From positions 1-64,000 of the forward strand of contig NZ_CAKJTG010000010.1 of the NCBI RefSeq assembly GCF_917563885.1: DNA of 64,000 nucleotides. Reading direction: 5' to 3'. The translations under genes were made by a program, and so were the position numbers. Source of the DNA: Pseudoneobacillus rhizosphaerae (GTDB lineage: Bacteria; Bacillota; Bacilli; Bacillales; Cytobacillaceae). The notes under the pieces were generated by a model. It saw nothing but the letters and a program-made list of their open reading frames with translations. It searched no databases and was not told the origin of the DNA. Below, in pieces: positions 22,533 to 32,712 of this stretch (the first letter of the stretch is position 1; every line of letters begins with the position of its first letter).

Positions 22533-22562
22533 TTTGACCTTAATTGACCATCAGTGTATGAT
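22533..22562 (+). promoter_or_regulatory. clpP promoter with CtsR box
   Basis: TTGACC (22534-22539), a 17-base spacer and TATGAT (22557-22562). The minus strand reads GGTCAAT-TAA-GGTCAAA at 22549-22533, matching the CtsR heptad repeat (RGTCAAA-N3-RGTCAAA) and covering the -35 element. CtsR would thus block polymerase and release clpP on heat or thiol stress. Confidence 0.85.
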
Positions 22563-22611
22563 AACAATACATAGCAATTATTCTTTCATAAGTTCAAAGG
22601 AGGATATAAAA

Positions 22612-23217
22612 ATGCATTTGATTCCTACAGTTATCGAACAGACAAACCGTGGCGAGAGAGCCTATGATATTTACTCACGTCTACTAAAAGACCGTATTAT
22701 TATGTTAGGTAGTGCCATTGATGATAATGTTGCGAACAGTATTGTTGCGCAATTACTTTTTCTAGAGGCAGAAAACCCTGAGAAAGACATCACTCTTTAT
22801 ATCAATAGTCCAGGCGGAAGCATTACAGCTGGTATGGCTATTTATGATACGATGCAATATATTAAAGCAAATGTATCAACGGTTTGTATTGGTATGGCTG
22901 CATCAATGGGTGCTTTCTTACTAGCAGCAGGTGAAAAAGGTAAGCGTTACGCATTACCGAACAGTGAAGTTATGATTCACCAACCACTTGGTGGAGCACA
23001 GGGGCAAGCAACGGAAATTGAAATTGCGGCAAAACGTATTCTATTCTTACGTGACAAGCTAAATGGTATTTTAGCAGAGCGTACTGGTCAACCAATCGAA
23101 GTGATTGCAAAAGATACAGACCGCGACAATTTCATGACAGCTGAACAAGCTAAAGAATATGGTTTAATTGATACAATCATTACACGTAGTCTTTTAGACG
23201 AAAAGAAAAACAAGTAA
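22612..23217 (+). CDS. clpP: ATP-dependent Clp protease proteolytic subunit
   Basis: Serine peptidase subunit that forms the 14-mer chamber for ClpC, ClpX or ClpE. ATG 22612 follows AAAGGAGG; the open frame to 22489 is not translated. 201 residues begin [20 protein letters not shown]. The oxyanion region is [11 protein letters not shown], the nucleophile Ser lies in [11 protein letters not shown], the His in MIHQPLGG, and the Asp in the DTDRDNFM segment. The residues required for catalysis are all present. Monocistronic, with a CtsR-controlled promoter and a convergent terminator shared with crh. Confidence 0.98.
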   Translation: MHLIPTVIEQTNRGERAYDIYSRLLKDRIIMLGSAIDDNVANSIVAQLLFLEAENPEKDITLYINSPGGSITAGMAIYDTMQYIKANVSTVCIGMAASMGAFLLAAGEKGKRYALPNSEVMIHQPLGGAQGQATEIEIAAKRILFLRDKLNGILAERTGQPIEVIAKDTDRDNFMTAEQAKEYGLIDTIITRSLLDEKKNK

Positions 23218-23225
23218 AAAGTTAG

Positions 23226-23258
23226 AAGGACTGAGGCCCACGCCCCAGTCCTTTTCCT
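23226..23258 (+). terminator. Terminator of clpP
   Basis: AGGACTG and CAGTCCT pair across a GC-rich loop, followed by TTTTCCTTTT. It lies just after the clpP stop and abuts the crh stop on the other strand. Confidence 0.8.
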
Positions 23259-23259
23259 T

Positions 23260-23514
23260 TTATTCGTGACCGATAAATTTTTCTAACGCATCTAAAGCTT
23301 CTACTTCATCATGGCCATCGACAGAGATGGTGATGGTCGATCCAGAGCTAACTGCTAAGCTCATTAATCCCATGATACTCTTTGCGTTCACTTTTTTGCC
23401 ATCCTTTTCTAAAAACACATCTGAAGAAAAACGATTTGCTTCTTGGACAAATTGCGCTGCTGGCCTTGCTTGTAAACCCGTTTTTAACTTAACCTCTATT
23501 TGCTTTTCAACCAT
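23260..23514 (-). CDS. crh: HPr-like protein Crh
   Basis: 84 residues of HPr fold. The catalytic His15 of HPr is replaced by Gln15 (KTGLQARPAA), so it cannot pass phosphate in the PTS. Ser46 (KSIMGLM) is kept, the target of HPr kinase, whose gene hprK is also in this window. P-Ser-Crh acts as a CcpA corepressor and, in B. subtilis, binds methylglyoxal synthase. It is the last gene of the yvcI-rapZ-yvcK-whiA-crh row, as in B. subtilis. Confidence 0.96.
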   Translation of the reverse strand: MVEKQIEVKLKTGLQARPAAQFVQEANRFSSDVFLEKDGKKVNAKSIMGLMSLAVSSGSTITISVDGHDEVEALDALEKFIGHE

Positions 23515-23546
23515 TGCTATTCTTCCTCCCTTTACCTATATTCATT

Positions 23547-24494
23547 TTAAATTGTGATTGACTCTCCCATACGTAGCTTATCAGCAATTTCATCTATTTT
23601 TCTTAAACGGTGATTAATTCCTGATTTACTGATTGATCCACCCGAAACCATGTCGCAAAGCTCCTTTAAGGTTACATCTTGAAACTGAACTCTTAGCTCA
23701 GCTATTTCCCTAAGCTTTTCTGGCAAAATATGAAGACCGGCAGTTTTTTCAATAAATCGGATATTTTCAACCTGTCTAATAGAAGCACCGATTGTTTTAT
23801 TTAAGTTCGCTGTTTCACAATTGACTAAACGGTTAACTGAATTTCGCATATCTCGGACAATTCGAATATCTTCAAAATGCATTAATGAGTTATGCGCACC
23901 TATAATATTTAAAAAGTCGGTAATCTTTTCCGCTTCTTTTAAATAAGTAATAAAGCCTTTTTTCCGTTCAAGCGTTTTACTATTCAAATCGAAGGTGTTC
24001 ATTAGCTCACAAAGGGAATCATTGTACTCCTTATATAATGAAGCCACTTCTAAATGATAGGAAGATGTCTCCGGGTTATTGACGGAACCACCTGCTAAGA
24101 AGGCTCCACGCAAATAAGAACGGCGGCAGCACTTCTTTTTTATTAAATTCTTAGCAATATCTTGGGTAAATGTAAAGCCTTCACCCAATATTAGTAAGTC
24201 CTCTAAAATTTCTTTTGCTTGCTTTGCTAAACGAACGATATAAACGTTATTTTTTTTCAATCTCATCTTTTTTCGAACAAGTAGCTCCACTGGCACATCA
24301 AAATTTTTCTTAATAAGTGTGTAAATTCTTCTCGCAATGGCAGCATTTTCAGTTTGAATATCCACAACCAGCTGCCGATTAGAGAAGGATAACGAACCAT
24401 TCATCCGTATTAATGCCGATAATTCTGCCTTTCCGCAGCAGTCCTTTAATTCTAAAGTTGTTAATTCCTTTTTTGTTTCTGATGCAAAAGACAT
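23547..24494 (-). CDS. whiA: WhiA family DNA-binding regulator
   Basis: Start at ATG 24494 after GGGGGTGACGGG; the open frame to 24542 is not used. 315 residues begin [20 protein letters not shown]. The N-terminal part is a LAGLIDADG-homing-endonuclease-like domain ([14 protein letters not shown], then [13 protein letters not shown]) without nuclease function. The C-terminal part is a helix-turn-helix ([23 protein letters not shown]). In B. subtilis WhiA affects cell division and chromosome segregation rather than acting as a classical regulator. It sits between yvcK and crh. Confidence 0.95.
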   Translation of the reverse strand: MSFASETKKELTTLELKDCCGKAELSALIRMNGSLSFSNRQLVVDIQTENAAIARRIYTLIKKNFDVPVELLVRKKMRLKKNNVYIVRLAKQAKEILEDLLILGEGFTFTQDIAKNLIKKKCCRRSYLRGAFLAGGSVNNPETSSYHLEVASLYKEYNDSLCELMNTFDLNSKTLERKKGFITYLKEAEKITDFLNIIGAHNSLMHFEDIRIVRDMRNSVNRLVNCETANLNKTIGASIRQVENIRFIEKTAGLHILPEKLREIAELRVQFQDVTLKELCDMVSGGSISKSGINHRLRKIDEIADKLRMGESITI

Positions 24495-24566
24495 CCCGTC
24501 ACCCCCTTCGATGATATTTTTTAAAAAGACAAACGCTTGCACATCTCTTTACGAATGAAAGCGCTT

Positions 24567-25526
24567 TTAAGTTTCATCTTTTATAATTTTAAATAAAATT
24601 TCTGCAACCTTTTTGGCGTCATGTCGAATGACATCATCGTCATCACAGACAATTTCCTCTTGAATGACTTCGAGCCCAAGCTCCTCTAACCGACCAATAT
24701 CATAAATAACCGGCTTAGCTAGCTCCTCATGGTAACGAAGCTGAACGTCTTCAGGAATGTTCTCTTTATTAACAAGGATGGTATCAATAGCACCATCATC
24801 CATGTGATCATAAATCGCCTGCACATGATCACTTGCAGTAAATTCATGCGTCTCTCCAGCTTGGGTCATCAAATTACAAATATATACTTTTTTACCTTGC
24901 GCCTTACAAACCTCTTGACCTAATTTCGGAACAAGTAAGTTAGGTAATATGCTAGTATATAAGCTACCAGGTCCAATTACAATTAAATCAGCTTGGCGAA
25001 TGGCTAAAATTGTTTCAGGTAATGGTTTTATATCATCTGGCGATAAGAAAACCCTGTGTATGCGTTTGCCAGAAAAAGGAATTTTAGATTCCCCGGAAAC
25101 CACTGTACCATCCTCCATTTCTGCATGTAACACGACATTTTGATTGGCAGCAGGTAAAACCTTTCCTCTTACATTTAGCACCTTACTCATTTCTTGGATG
25201 GCGTGGACAAAATTACCTGTTATCGAGGTCATCGCAGCTAGGATTAAATTCCCTAAGGAATGACCAGACAATTCATTGGAAGTTCTAAAACGATGCTGAA
25301 ACATCTCCTCTACTAAAGGCTCAACATCGGAAAGGGCTGCCAAAACATTTCGGATATCTCCTGGAGGTGGAATGTCTAAATCCTCTCGAATTCGGCCAGA
25401 GCTCCCTCCATCATCAGCCACCGTCACGATGGCAGTGATATCTAAAGGATATTGCTTTAACCCTCTCAATAGAACTGGAAGACCTGTTCCACCACCAATA
25501 ATCACAACCCGCGGCTGTCTTGTCAT
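24567..25526 (-). CDS. yvcK: Gluconeogenesis/morphology factor YvcK
   Basis: 319 residues of the CofD-like family. It begins [21 protein letters not shown], a Rossmann nucleotide-binding start. It continues with [16 protein letters not shown] and [14 protein letters not shown], which are the family signatures, and with [17 protein letters not shown]. In B. subtilis YvcK binds UDP-GlcNAc and is needed for growth on gluconeogenic carbon sources and for normal cell shape through PBP1 placement. Its start overlaps the rapZ stop by four bases, so the two are translationally coupled. Confidence 0.96.
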   Translation of the reverse strand: MTRQPRVVIIGGGTGLPVLLRGLKQYPLDITAIVTVADDGGSSGRIREDLDIPPPGDIRNVLAALSDVEPLVEEMFQHRFRTSNELSGHSLGNLILAAMTSITGNFVHAIQEMSKVLNVRGKVLPAANQNVVLHAEMEDGTVVSGESKIPFSGKRIHRVFLSPDDIKPLPETILAIRQADLIVIGPGSLYTSILPNLLVPKLGQEVCKAQGKKVYICNLMTQAGETHEFTASDHVQAIYDHMDDGAIDTILVNKENIPEDVQLRYHEELAKPVIYDIGRLEELGLEVIQEEIVCDDDDVIRHDAKKVAEILFKIIKDET

Positions 25527-26416
25527 GTTGTGGCGTCCTTTCTCCTCTCAATGTCCCGATGCGAAATACAGGTATGATAATCTTTTTTGAAAAATTGGCC
25601 AAGATGCTGAGCCAATGCAACTGATCGATGTTGTCCGCCTGTACAGCCGATAGCCACAACCAATTGTGCTTTTCCTTCACGTTTGTAGTGAGGAAGCATA
25701 AAGGAAAGTAAATCTGTTACTTTTTCTAAAAACTTTTGCGTTTCATTCCATTTTAATACATACGTGAAAACATCTTCATCTAATCCAGTTTTTGGTCGCA
25801 TATGGTCAATATAATGCGGATTTGGTAAAAAACGAACGTCAAATACTAAATCAGCATCAATTGGAATTCCATGTTTGAAACCAAAGGACATTACATTAAC
25901 AGTGAATATATTTTTTTGATTAACCGTAAATGAAGTTAATATCTTCTCACGAAGCTCTCGTGGCTTCATTTCAGATGTATTAAAAATTTGTTGCGCACGA
26001 CCCTTTAATTCCTCGAGTAATTGTCGCTCTAATTTTATACCTTCCAAAGGAGAGCTAGAAGGAGCTAATGGATGAGATCTTCTTGTTTCTTTGTAGCGCC
26101 TTACTAAAGCCGAATCGTCTGCATCTAAGAAGAGAACTCGAGGTGTTACCCAAGCCGTTTCCGCTAAATCATCCAAAGCTTTAAAAAGGTGGTCAAAAAA
26201 CTCTCGTCCTCGTAGGTCCATGACCAACGCAACTTTGTTCATTTTATTCCCTGATTCCTTCATCAATTCTAAAAATTTTGGTAGTAATGTGGGAGGCAGG
26301 TTATCCACGCAAAAAAAGCCTAAATCTTCAAAGCTTTGAATGGCTACTGTTTTCCCTGCACCCGACATACCTGTGATAATCACAATTTGTGTTTCGTTTG
26401 TCGAACCGGTACTCAT
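25523..26416 (-). CDS. rapZ: RNase adapter-like nucleotide-binding protein RapZ/YvcJ
   Basis: 297 residues. Walker A is GMSGAGKT (16-23), followed by [15 protein letters not shown], the family hallmark, and [20 protein letters not shown]. The C-terminal domain shows [12 protein letters not shown]-like residues ([19 protein letters not shown]) and [10 protein letters not shown], the conserved phosphosugar-binding site. B. subtilis YvcJ binds and hydrolyses GTP and affects competence; in E. coli the homologue RapZ delivers GlmZ sRNA to RNase E, which bacilli do not have. Position between the NUDIX gene and yvcK matches B. subtilis. Confidence 0.95.
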   Translation of the reverse strand: MSTGSTNETQIVIITGMSGAGKTVAIQSFEDLGFFCVDNLPPTLLPKFLELMKESGNKMNKVALVMDLRGREFFDHLFKALDDLAETAWVTPRVLFLDADDSALVRRYKETRRSHPLAPSSSPLEGIKLERQLLEELKGRAQQIFNTSEMKPRELREKILTSFTVNQKNIFTVNVMSFGFKHGIPIDADLVFDVRFLPNPHYIDHMRPKTGLDEDVFTYVLKWNETQKFLEKVTDLLSFMLPHYKREGKAQLVVAIGCTGGQHRSVALAQHLGQFFKKDYHTCISHRDIERRKDATT

Positions 26417-26465
26417 TGTTCGATCCTCCTCATTAAATGTAGATGAATTTTTTTGATATTGCTGT

Positions 26466-26936
26466 TCAAGAACTAGGGTCTAATCGGTAGCTAATTAGGT
26501 CAAAATCTGGTGTATAGGTAAACGTCCCGTAAATGATACCGTTTCCATGAATCATATATTCAAGAATATGATAATCTCCTGGAGCCATTGGTAGCTCCCT
26601 GATGTCTTTAATAGGATGCCAAGATAATAAACCTTCTTCTGACGTATCAACATTGATTCCATCGAAATCGGTAGCAATGAAGGTAAACATCATCCATTCA
26701 GATGTAATCGTCCCGTTCTCTTCAATAAAAATCGTAAAAATCCCTTTAATTTGTGGATTCTTTAAATAGATACCTGTTTCTTCTCTATATTCCCTAATAC
26801 AAGAATCGCGAACGGATTCTCCTGATTCCATTTTCCCACCTGGTGCCACCCACCAACCTCGACGTGGTTTTTGAAGCAATAATATTTTATCGTCCTTCAA
26901 CAAGACGCAATTCGTAACCCTCTGCACAAAACTCAC
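26466..26936 (-). CDS. yvcI: NUDIX hydrolase (YvcI-like)
   Basis: 156 residues with a complete Nudix box: [24 protein letters not shown], matching G-x5-E-x7-REUxEExGU. The N-terminus [28 protein letters not shown] resembles 8-oxo-dGTPase-type members, but the substrate cannot be read from the sequence. B. subtilis yvcI, in the same position, is described as a diphosphohydrolase. First gene of the yvcI-rapZ-yvcK-whiA-crh operon, with its promoter 60-90 bases upstream. Confidence 0.92.
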   Translation of the reverse strand: MSFVQRVTNCVLLKDDKILLLQKPRRGWWVAPGGKMESGESVRDSCIREYREETGIYLKNPQIKGIFTIFIEENGTITSEWMMFTFIATDFDGINVDTSEEGLLSWHPIKDIRELPMAPGDYHILEYMIHGNGIIYGTFTYTPDFDLISYRLDPSS

Positions 26937-27002
26937 CTACAGCTTTCCTGCTATTTATCTCTTTTGTGTATGTGATCGTGATCGTTAATATGGATTCTTT
27001 TT

Positions 27003-27031
27003 ATTATACTATTTTTGTAAAACGGTAACAA
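27003..27031 (-). promoter_or_regulatory. SigA-type promoter of the yvcI-crh operon
   Basis: TTGTTA (27031-27026), a 17-base spacer and a perfect TATAAT (27008-27003) on the minus strand, about 65 bases upstream of the NUDIX gene. The gap 26937-27310 holds this promoter, the trxB terminator and one dispersed repeat; no gene is seen in it. Confidence 0.75.
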
Positions 27032-27100
27032 TGAGTATGATTTAGTACAATTTGTGGAAGAGCCTTGTCCGGGGATGAAAAAAGCCCTTTTCATGAGGTC

Positions 27101-27132
27101 AAAAAAAAGGGCACAGGATGTTAATCCTGTGC
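27101..27132 (-). terminator. Terminator of trxB
   Basis: GCACAGGAT and ATCCTGTGC form a perfect nine-base stem on the minus strand, followed by CCTTTTTTTT. It is the first strong terminator after trxB, with one dispersed repeat in between. Confidence 0.75.
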
Positions 27133-27255
27133 TTTGAAGGTATATTTAAAAGGGGGTCAATTTCTTACCCTTATAATAACCTATCAATATTTCACTACTG
27201 TTACATTCTAATTAAAACAGCGTTACTTTTTTGTTAATGTTTTGTTAAGAACACT

Positions 27256-27306
27256 TAACACTTTAAAGTGTGTGGGGACTGTCCCCCGCTGCTTTAAAGC
27301 GTTAAA
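27256..27306. repeat. Dispersed GGGACTGTCCC-family repeat, copy 2
   Basis: CACTTTAAAGTG, then the core GGGGACTGTCCCC, then GCTTTAAAGCG. It lies immediately beyond the trxB stop codon. Confidence 0.8.
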
Positions 27307-27310
27307 CCCC

Positions 27311-28279
<969 letters not shown>

Positions 28280-28361
28280 TCATTTTATAGGAATCATTAC
28301 AATATTATTTACCTAATATCTTTATCCTATAAAACAAAGGGAGCATAGTCCACGAATATGC

Positions 28362-29861
28362 TCACTGAAGACAGTTATTCACTATTTTGACATATTTTTT
28401 CACAGTTGAGACGGACAGTTGATATTTCTTTGCCATGTCAGTCTGGGATACTTTTTCACCGCGAAGCTTAAACCATGTATATTCAATCGCTGCTGCCCAT
28501 GCTTGGTGATTTTGAAACGATGGGTTCATTGCCATTGATTCTTGGAAAATGGAAAACCATAGCAAATAAATTCCTGCTTTTAATGCCCCAATTGGGCGGT
28601 GATACTCATATAATTGTAACCCGATTTGGTGTGCATCCAAAATCCTTTGGTGTATAGGACGAGCTTTTTTTACAAAACTTAAATAATCTAGTTCAAGCTG
28701 CGTTAATTTCATTGCAGGCTTCGATTGAAGGGATGCTAGTAATTGCTCTTTTGTAGAAGAAACTTCTATTAAGAAGATCGCAAATAAACGCTCTTCAATA
28801 TAATCACTATCTAGTTTTTGAAAAATCGAAGCCGTATGATCTTCGTATCCTCCTAAAACGGGTGGTTCATCATTCCATGGTTCATGCCCATCCTTATCAG
28901 GACTCAATTCAAGAACAATTTTCCAAATAGACTTTGCAAAAGCTGGGTGCCCAGAATGAAAAGCAGTATAGGATAACCAATAATAAAAAGCACCTTCGCC
29001 ATCAAAGCCCCTTTTATAAAGCTTTCGAAGCCATAGATGACCTAGTTCAAACTCACCTATTAATGCAAAAGTTGCGCCTAATTTATATTGATGCTCATCA
29101 ATCATTGGATTGATTTTAGCGAGAATTGAAATTAAACTTTGGAGCTCTTGCTCATTATTTTGATAATAAGCAAAAACGGCTTGATTACAAATCGCGTGTA
29201 AATTACCAGGGTTTTTAGAAAGAACATCATTTAAAATGCTATAGGCTTTATCGGCTTCACCAAGGTAAAAATTGGCCAATGCAAGATTATTATAGGCTGA
29301 CCAATATTCTGGATAGTCATCGACAACCTCCTCCAAAACCTTAATCGCCTTAGGGAAATAGCCCGACTCGAGTAATTCTCTAGCGTGTTCTTGCTTGACC
29401 ATTAAATCATCTTGTTCATAAAGATCTTCGTCTAACAAGTCAGCCTCAAATGTTAATAGCTCAATTAATTCATCCGTGTCGGAGTTAAATTCACCGTCCG
29501 GTTCTAAATGTTTATATAAATTGGCGTGATGATACGCATCCTTAAATAAGCCTAAGTGAGCATAGTTATTAGCTAGAAAATAGTGACATTCAACCATCTC
29601 TTCATCTAATTCTTCAAGAATCTGATGTAATAGGTGATTGGATTGCTCAAACTCACCCATTTCGGTTAAAACAATCGCAAATTGACAGACGATCATTGGT
29701 TCACCTGGCTCTAGCTGCATTGCGCGCTGCAAATACTTTTTCGCACGAATGAAATCCCTGCGTCCAAATGCTTTCAGACCCTTTGTAAAATAATATTCAC
29801 CTGTTGGTAAAAAGGAAAGTAACATTCCTGTCTCTTGAGTTGCTTTAGAATCTCTAATCAT
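28362..29861 (-). CDS. yvcD: TPR-repeat protein (YvcD-like)
   Basis: Start ATG 29861, because GGAGGAATCC lies directly upstream inside the longer frame to 29879. 499 residues. The N-terminal three quarters is made of tetratricopeptide repeats (GRRDFIRAKKYLQRAMQLEPG, then SGYFPKAIKVLEEVVDDYPE, then YLGEADKAYSILNDVLSKNPG). The last roughly 50 residues hold a helix-turn-helix-like segment (QTDMAKKYQLSVSTVKKYV). It is cytoplasmic, with no signal peptide. It lies next to trxB as yvcD does in B. subtilis. Function unknown; the fold implies protein-protein contacts, perhaps with DNA binding at the C-terminus. Confidence 0.85.
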   Translation of the reverse strand: MIRDSKATQETGMLLSFLPTGEYYFTKGLKAFGRRDFIRAKKYLQRAMQLEPGEPMIVCQFAIVLTEMGEFEQSNHLLHQILEELDEEMVECHYFLANNYAHLGLFKDAYHHANLYKHLEPDGEFNSDTDELIELLTFEADLLDEDLYEQDDLMVKQEHARELLESGYFPKAIKVLEEVVDDYPEYWSAYNNLALANFYLGEADKAYSILNDVLSKNPGNLHAICNQAVFAYYQNNEQELQSLISILAKINPMIDEHQYKLGATFALIGEFELGHLWLRKLYKRGFDGEGAFYYWLSYTAFHSGHPAFAKSIWKIVLELSPDKDGHEPWNDEPPVLGGYEDHTASIFQKLDSDYIEERLFAIFLIEVSSTKEQLLASLQSKPAMKLTQLELDYLSFVKKARPIHQRILDAHQIGLQLYEYHRPIGALKAGIYLLWFSIFQESMAMNPSFQNHQAWAAAIEYTWFKLRGEKVSQTDMAKKYQLSVSTVKKYVKIVNNCLQ

Positions 29862-29938
29862 GGATTCCTCCAAATACATTAATAACTTATGTATTATAAC
29901 ACAATCGTCAACACATAGAGAAGAGAAACCGACAATTT

Positions 29939-30028
29939 AACACTTTAACGTATCGAGGGACTGTCCCGCTCTGCACTAAAGCGTTAGTGCAATGAGGGAC
30001 TGTCCCCAAGTACTTTAAAGTAGTAAAG
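29939..30028. repeat. Dispersed GGGACTGTCCC-family repeat, copy 3 (double)
   Basis: Two cores, GGGACTGTCCC at 29957-29967 and 29996-30006, are joined by CACTAAAGCGTTAGTG and bordered by CACTTTAACG and ACTTTAAAGTAGT. It lies between divergent yvcD and the CAP lipoprotein gene. Confidence 0.85.
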
Positions 30029-30123
30029 TTTCCTTTTTTCTCGTTATTTGCCACCTATAGTTTTTGGGGTTAGGTTTAAAATAAGAAGGCTTCATGTTGC
30101 GATTAAAAAGGAGGAATTGAAGA

Positions 30124-31239
30124 ATGAAAAAGCCGTTCAAAGTCCTTGCCACAAGTAGTTTATTGCTAATGTTGGTTGCGTGTAATAATAACGACAATGC
30201 TGCTTATGATGGACTTAATAATAATGATAATGTTAGAAACGTATCGAATCACAGAGGAGATAATCTAGGTGATGCCTTCCGTTTAAGGAATGGTCAAGAT
30301 ACAGCTGAAGAGATCAACACACGAAATGTAGGATATCGTAACAATGATACTTTTGGTTTCAATAATAATGGAAATCGAAATAACGATACCTATGGTTTCA
30401 ATAATGTTAATTATATGGGAGATAGAGGTAACGGCCATTTCGATACAACTGGTAATCAACGACGTTTTTCAAGTAATGAATTAGCTGGAAATATGAATGA
30501 TACACTTTCAGCTGATTTTACAACCATTAATAGTGGTAAATATCCACATACACAGCCTATCCGTATTCAAGAAGCAAAATATGGATATGTAGTGGCAAAT
30601 CCACAAGGTAAACAGATTACGATTCCAGATTTACAGTCAATTACTGAACAATTTGCACGCCGTTTCCAAACCCAATCGCAATTTGGTGGACAAGGTCAGG
30701 CTGGACAAATGTTCCAACAACGCCCAATGCAGCAACAACCGGTACAACAGCAACCAACACAGCAACAGCCGACACAACAACCAGTTCAGCAACAACCAAC
30801 ACAGCAAGCAAAACCTGTTACACCAAACAAAACAACACAGCAAACACCAGCAACAAAAGGAATTAGTGCTACTGAACAAAAAGTTATTGAATTAACAAAT
30901 GCTGAACGTAGAAAAGCTGGTTTAAAGGATTTAGTCGGTGATACAAAACTTAGCTCAGTGGCAAAAACAAAATCAAACGACATGCAGAAAAATGGATACT
31001 TTTCACATACAAGCCCAACCTACGGATCTCCTTTTGACATGATGCGTGACTTTGGAGTGACATATAGTACTGCTGGAGAAAATATCGCTCAAGGACAACG
31101 GACACCTGAAGAAGTTGTACGTGCTTGGATGAATAGTGAAGGTCACCGTAAGAACATCTTAAATGGTGCCTTTACACACATCGGTGTGGGGCATGATACG
31201 ACTGGTAACCATTGGACACAGATGTTTATCGGAAAATAA
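30124..31239 (+). CDS. CAP-domain lipoprotein (YkwD-like)
   Basis: 371 residues with AAGGAGG before the ATG. A lipoprotein signal peptide ends in LMLVAC with Cys20 as the lipid site. Residues about 20-130 are Asn-rich with repeated NNDTYGFNN-like stretches, and residues about 190-240 are a Gln/Pro/Thr-rich linker made of QQQP repeats. The C-terminal 120 residues are a CAP/SCP domain: VIELTNAERRKAGL, then GYFSHTSPTYGSP, then AGENIAQGQ and NSEGHRKNILN, with the cavity His and Glu residues kept. Similar to B. subtilis YkwD. The role of bacterial CAP proteins is uncertain. Monocistronic. Confidence 0.88.
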   Translation: MKKPFKVLATSSLLLMLVACNNNDNAAYDGLNNNDNVRNVSNHRGDNLGDAFRLRNGQDTAEEINTRNVGYRNNDTFGFNNNGNRNNDTYGFNNVNYMGDRGNGHFDTTGNQRRFSSNELAGNMNDTLSADFTTINSGKYPHTQPIRIQEAKYGYVVANPQGKQITIPDLQSITEQFARRFQTQSQFGGQGQAGQMFQQRPMQQQPVQQQPTQQQPTQQPVQQQPTQQAKPVTPNKTTQQTPATKGISATEQKVIELTNAERRKAGLKDLVGDTKLSSVAKTKSNDMQKNGYFSHTSPTYGSPFDMMRDFGVTYSTAGENIAQGQRTPEEVVRAWMNSEGHRKNILNGAFTHIGVGHDTTGNHWTQMFIGK

Positions 31240-31265
31240 CCAACTTTGTTTAGCATTAAAAATTA

Positions 31266-31303
31266 AGGGGTCAGTAATGCTGACCTCTTATTTAACTTTT
31301 TAC
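31266..31303 (+). terminator. Terminator of the CAP lipoprotein gene
   Basis: AGGGGTCAG and CTGACCTCT form a stem, followed by TATTTAACTTTTT. It overlaps the 3' end of the convergent hisA-like gene by a few bases. Confidence 0.75.
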
Positions 31304-32023
31304 TACTCTCAATGCTTCCTCCAGTGTGAAGCGCTCCTCATATAATGCCTTACCAACAATGGCACCAGAAACTCCTTTTTTCGCTAAGGACTTTAAACCT
31401 CTTAAATCATCAAGGGTACTAATTCCGCCTGCTGCTATAATATTTTTGCGGATTTCTGACGCAAATTCCTCTAATGTGTCAAAGCTTGGCCCTGCTAGCG
31501 TACCATTCGTAGCGATATACGTGTAAATGAATGTTTCCGCTCCTGCATCTGCGAATGCCTTCCCTACTTCAATGGCTTTCAACTTGGATTTATTTAACCA
31601 GCCATTTGTGGCCACATATTCATCTTTAACATCTACACTGATGGCAATCGGCTCACCATATTTACGAATCATTTCTACGGCAAAGTCAGGATTTGAAACA
31701 ATTACACTTCCAAGAATCACTCGGTTTATTCCATTTTCTAAATAATGAACTATGTCTGCTTCGGATCGGATACCACCTCCAACTTGAATATTTATTTTTA
31801 GGTTTTTGGCACATTTAATTATATTGTTAACATTTATAGGCTTACCTTTCCTTGCCCCATCAAGGTCTCCGATATGAACCCATTTAGCTCCATTTTGATA
31901 AAAAAACTTTGCCATTTTAAACGGTGAATCTCCATATACGGTCTCTTTTTCAAAATCACCTTGGAGTAAACGGACACATTTTCCCTCTTTAATATCAATC
32001 GCAGGATAAATTGTAAAGCTCAA
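31292..32023 (-). CDS. hisA: HisA-like phosphoribosyl isomerase, isolated and diverged
   Basis: 243 residues starting at TTG 32023 (AGAAGG nine bases upstream). ProFAR isomerase family, step four of histidine synthesis. The catalytic Asp in YPAIDIKEGKCVRL and the second catalytic Asp in ISVDVKDEYVATNGW are kept, as are HIGDLDGA, QVGGGIR and the C-terminal phosphate site AAGGIST / GAIVGKALY. The normally conserved TDI-x-x-DG loop reads TYIATNGTLAGP, losing two aspartates. No other his gene is in the window, although B. subtilis has the whole his operon at this location. It may be a retained functional gene, or a decaying relic. Confidence 0.82.
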   Translation of the reverse strand: MSFTIYPAIDIKEGKCVRLLQGDFEKETVYGDSPFKMAKFFYQNGAKWVHIGDLDGARKGKPINVNNIIKCAKNLKINIQVGGGIRSEADIVHYLENGINRVILGSVIVSNPDFAVEMIRKYGEPIAISVDVKDEYVATNGWLNKSKLKAIEVGKAFADAGAETFIYTYIATNGTLAGPSFDTLEEFASEIRKNIIAAGGISTLDDLRGLKSLAKKGVSGAIVGKALYEERFTLEEALRVVKS

Positions 32024-32131
32024 ATAGAATACCTTCTTTCTACGTGTTTTTAATTTTTGAACGAACGCATATAGTCTCTTTTATAAAAAAAATTTACATA
32101 TCAAAAATTAGTATTGCCAAAAAGTTCATTC

Positions 32132-32159
32132 TTGCCAAGTTGAATTGAATGTGTATAAT
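32132..32159 (+). promoter_or_regulatory. SigA-type promoter of the guanidine exporter operon
   Basis: TTGCCA (32132-32137), a 16-base spacer and a perfect TATAAT (32154-32159), about 25 bases upstream of the riboswitch. Confidence 0.75.
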
Positions 32160-32179
32160 AAATGTCATGTGAATATCGT

Positions 32180-32345
32180 AAAAGTTTTCTAGGGTTCCGC
32201 ATTTTGTGAGAGGGTTTAACTTACTTACAAAAGAATGGTCTGGTCCGAGAGAAAACTCACAACTTCTGACAAATCAGCAACTGTGCCACGGAGGGATAAA
32301 AGCCCGGGAGATTATAAGAAATTATAATCTTCTGGGCTTTTTTAT
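32180..32345 (+). promoter_or_regulatory. Guanidine-I (ykkC-type) riboswitch with terminator
   Basis: The conserved aptamer blocks of the ykkC RNA are present in order: CTAGGGTTCCGC (32189-32200), GGTCTGGTCCGAGAG (32238-32252) and CACGGAGGGATAAAAGCCCGGG (split here as CACGGAGGGATA then AAAGCCCGGG, 32287-32308). The expression platform is a terminator, AGCCCGGGAGATTATAA pairing with TTATAATCTTCTGGGCT, followed by TTTTTTATTTTTT (32301-32350). Guanidine binding is expected to favour the aptamer over the terminator and so turn on the exporter genes just downstream. Confidence 0.95.
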
Positions 32346-32367
32346 TTTTTATGTGAGGTGATTGGAA

Positions 32368-32712
32368 ATGAACAAAGAGTGGGTAAAGGTGTTTATCGCA
32401 GCATTTTTTGAAGTGTTTTGGGTGATTGGACTAAAGCATGCGGATTCTTTATTAGAGTGGATTGGTACTGTCATCAGTATCTTAATTAGCTTCTATGTGC
32501 TTATCATGGCAGGAAAAAAGCTTCCTGTTGGAACGGTTTATGCGGTCTTTGTCGGTTTAGGAACGGCTGGTACGGTTGCAGCCGAGATTCTTCTTTTTGA
32601 TGAGCCATTTAAACTCGCTAAGCTTCTCCTTATTTTCTTACTATTAATAGGAGTCGTTGGTTTGAAGCTTGTGACAAATGACAACGAGGAGGAAGGAGCG
32701 TTAACCAAATGA
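32368..32712 (+). CDS. gdnC: Guanidinium exporter, SMR family subunit (YkkC/GdnC)
   Basis: 114 residues from ATG 32368 (GAGGTGATTGG upstream). Four membrane helices of the small multidrug resistance family. Glu15 in the first helix ([13 protein letters not shown]) is the conserved proton/substrate residue, and [16 protein letters not shown] is the Gdx signature loop. It pairs with the next gene to form a heteromeric guanidinium/proton antiporter in the membrane. Control by the guanidine-I riboswitch upstream supports this substrate. The C-terminus overlaps the next start by four bases. Confidence 0.93.
   Translation: MNKEWVKVFIAAFFEVFWVIGLKHADSLLEWIGTVISILISFYVLIMAGKKLPVGTVYAVFVGLGTAGTVAAEILLFDEPFKLAKLLLIFLLLIGVVGLKLVTNDNEEEGALTK

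Noticed and set aside
30653-30895. Gln/Asn-rich plus-strand ORF in another frame of the CAP gene
   Set aside because: It is the alternative frame of the CAG/ACA repeats of the QQQP linker; the true frame has a lipobox and CAP domain.
32180-32345. T-box or SAM riboswitch reading of this leader
   Set aside because: The ykkC consensus blocks are in the correct order, and the downstream SMR pair agrees with guanidine control.
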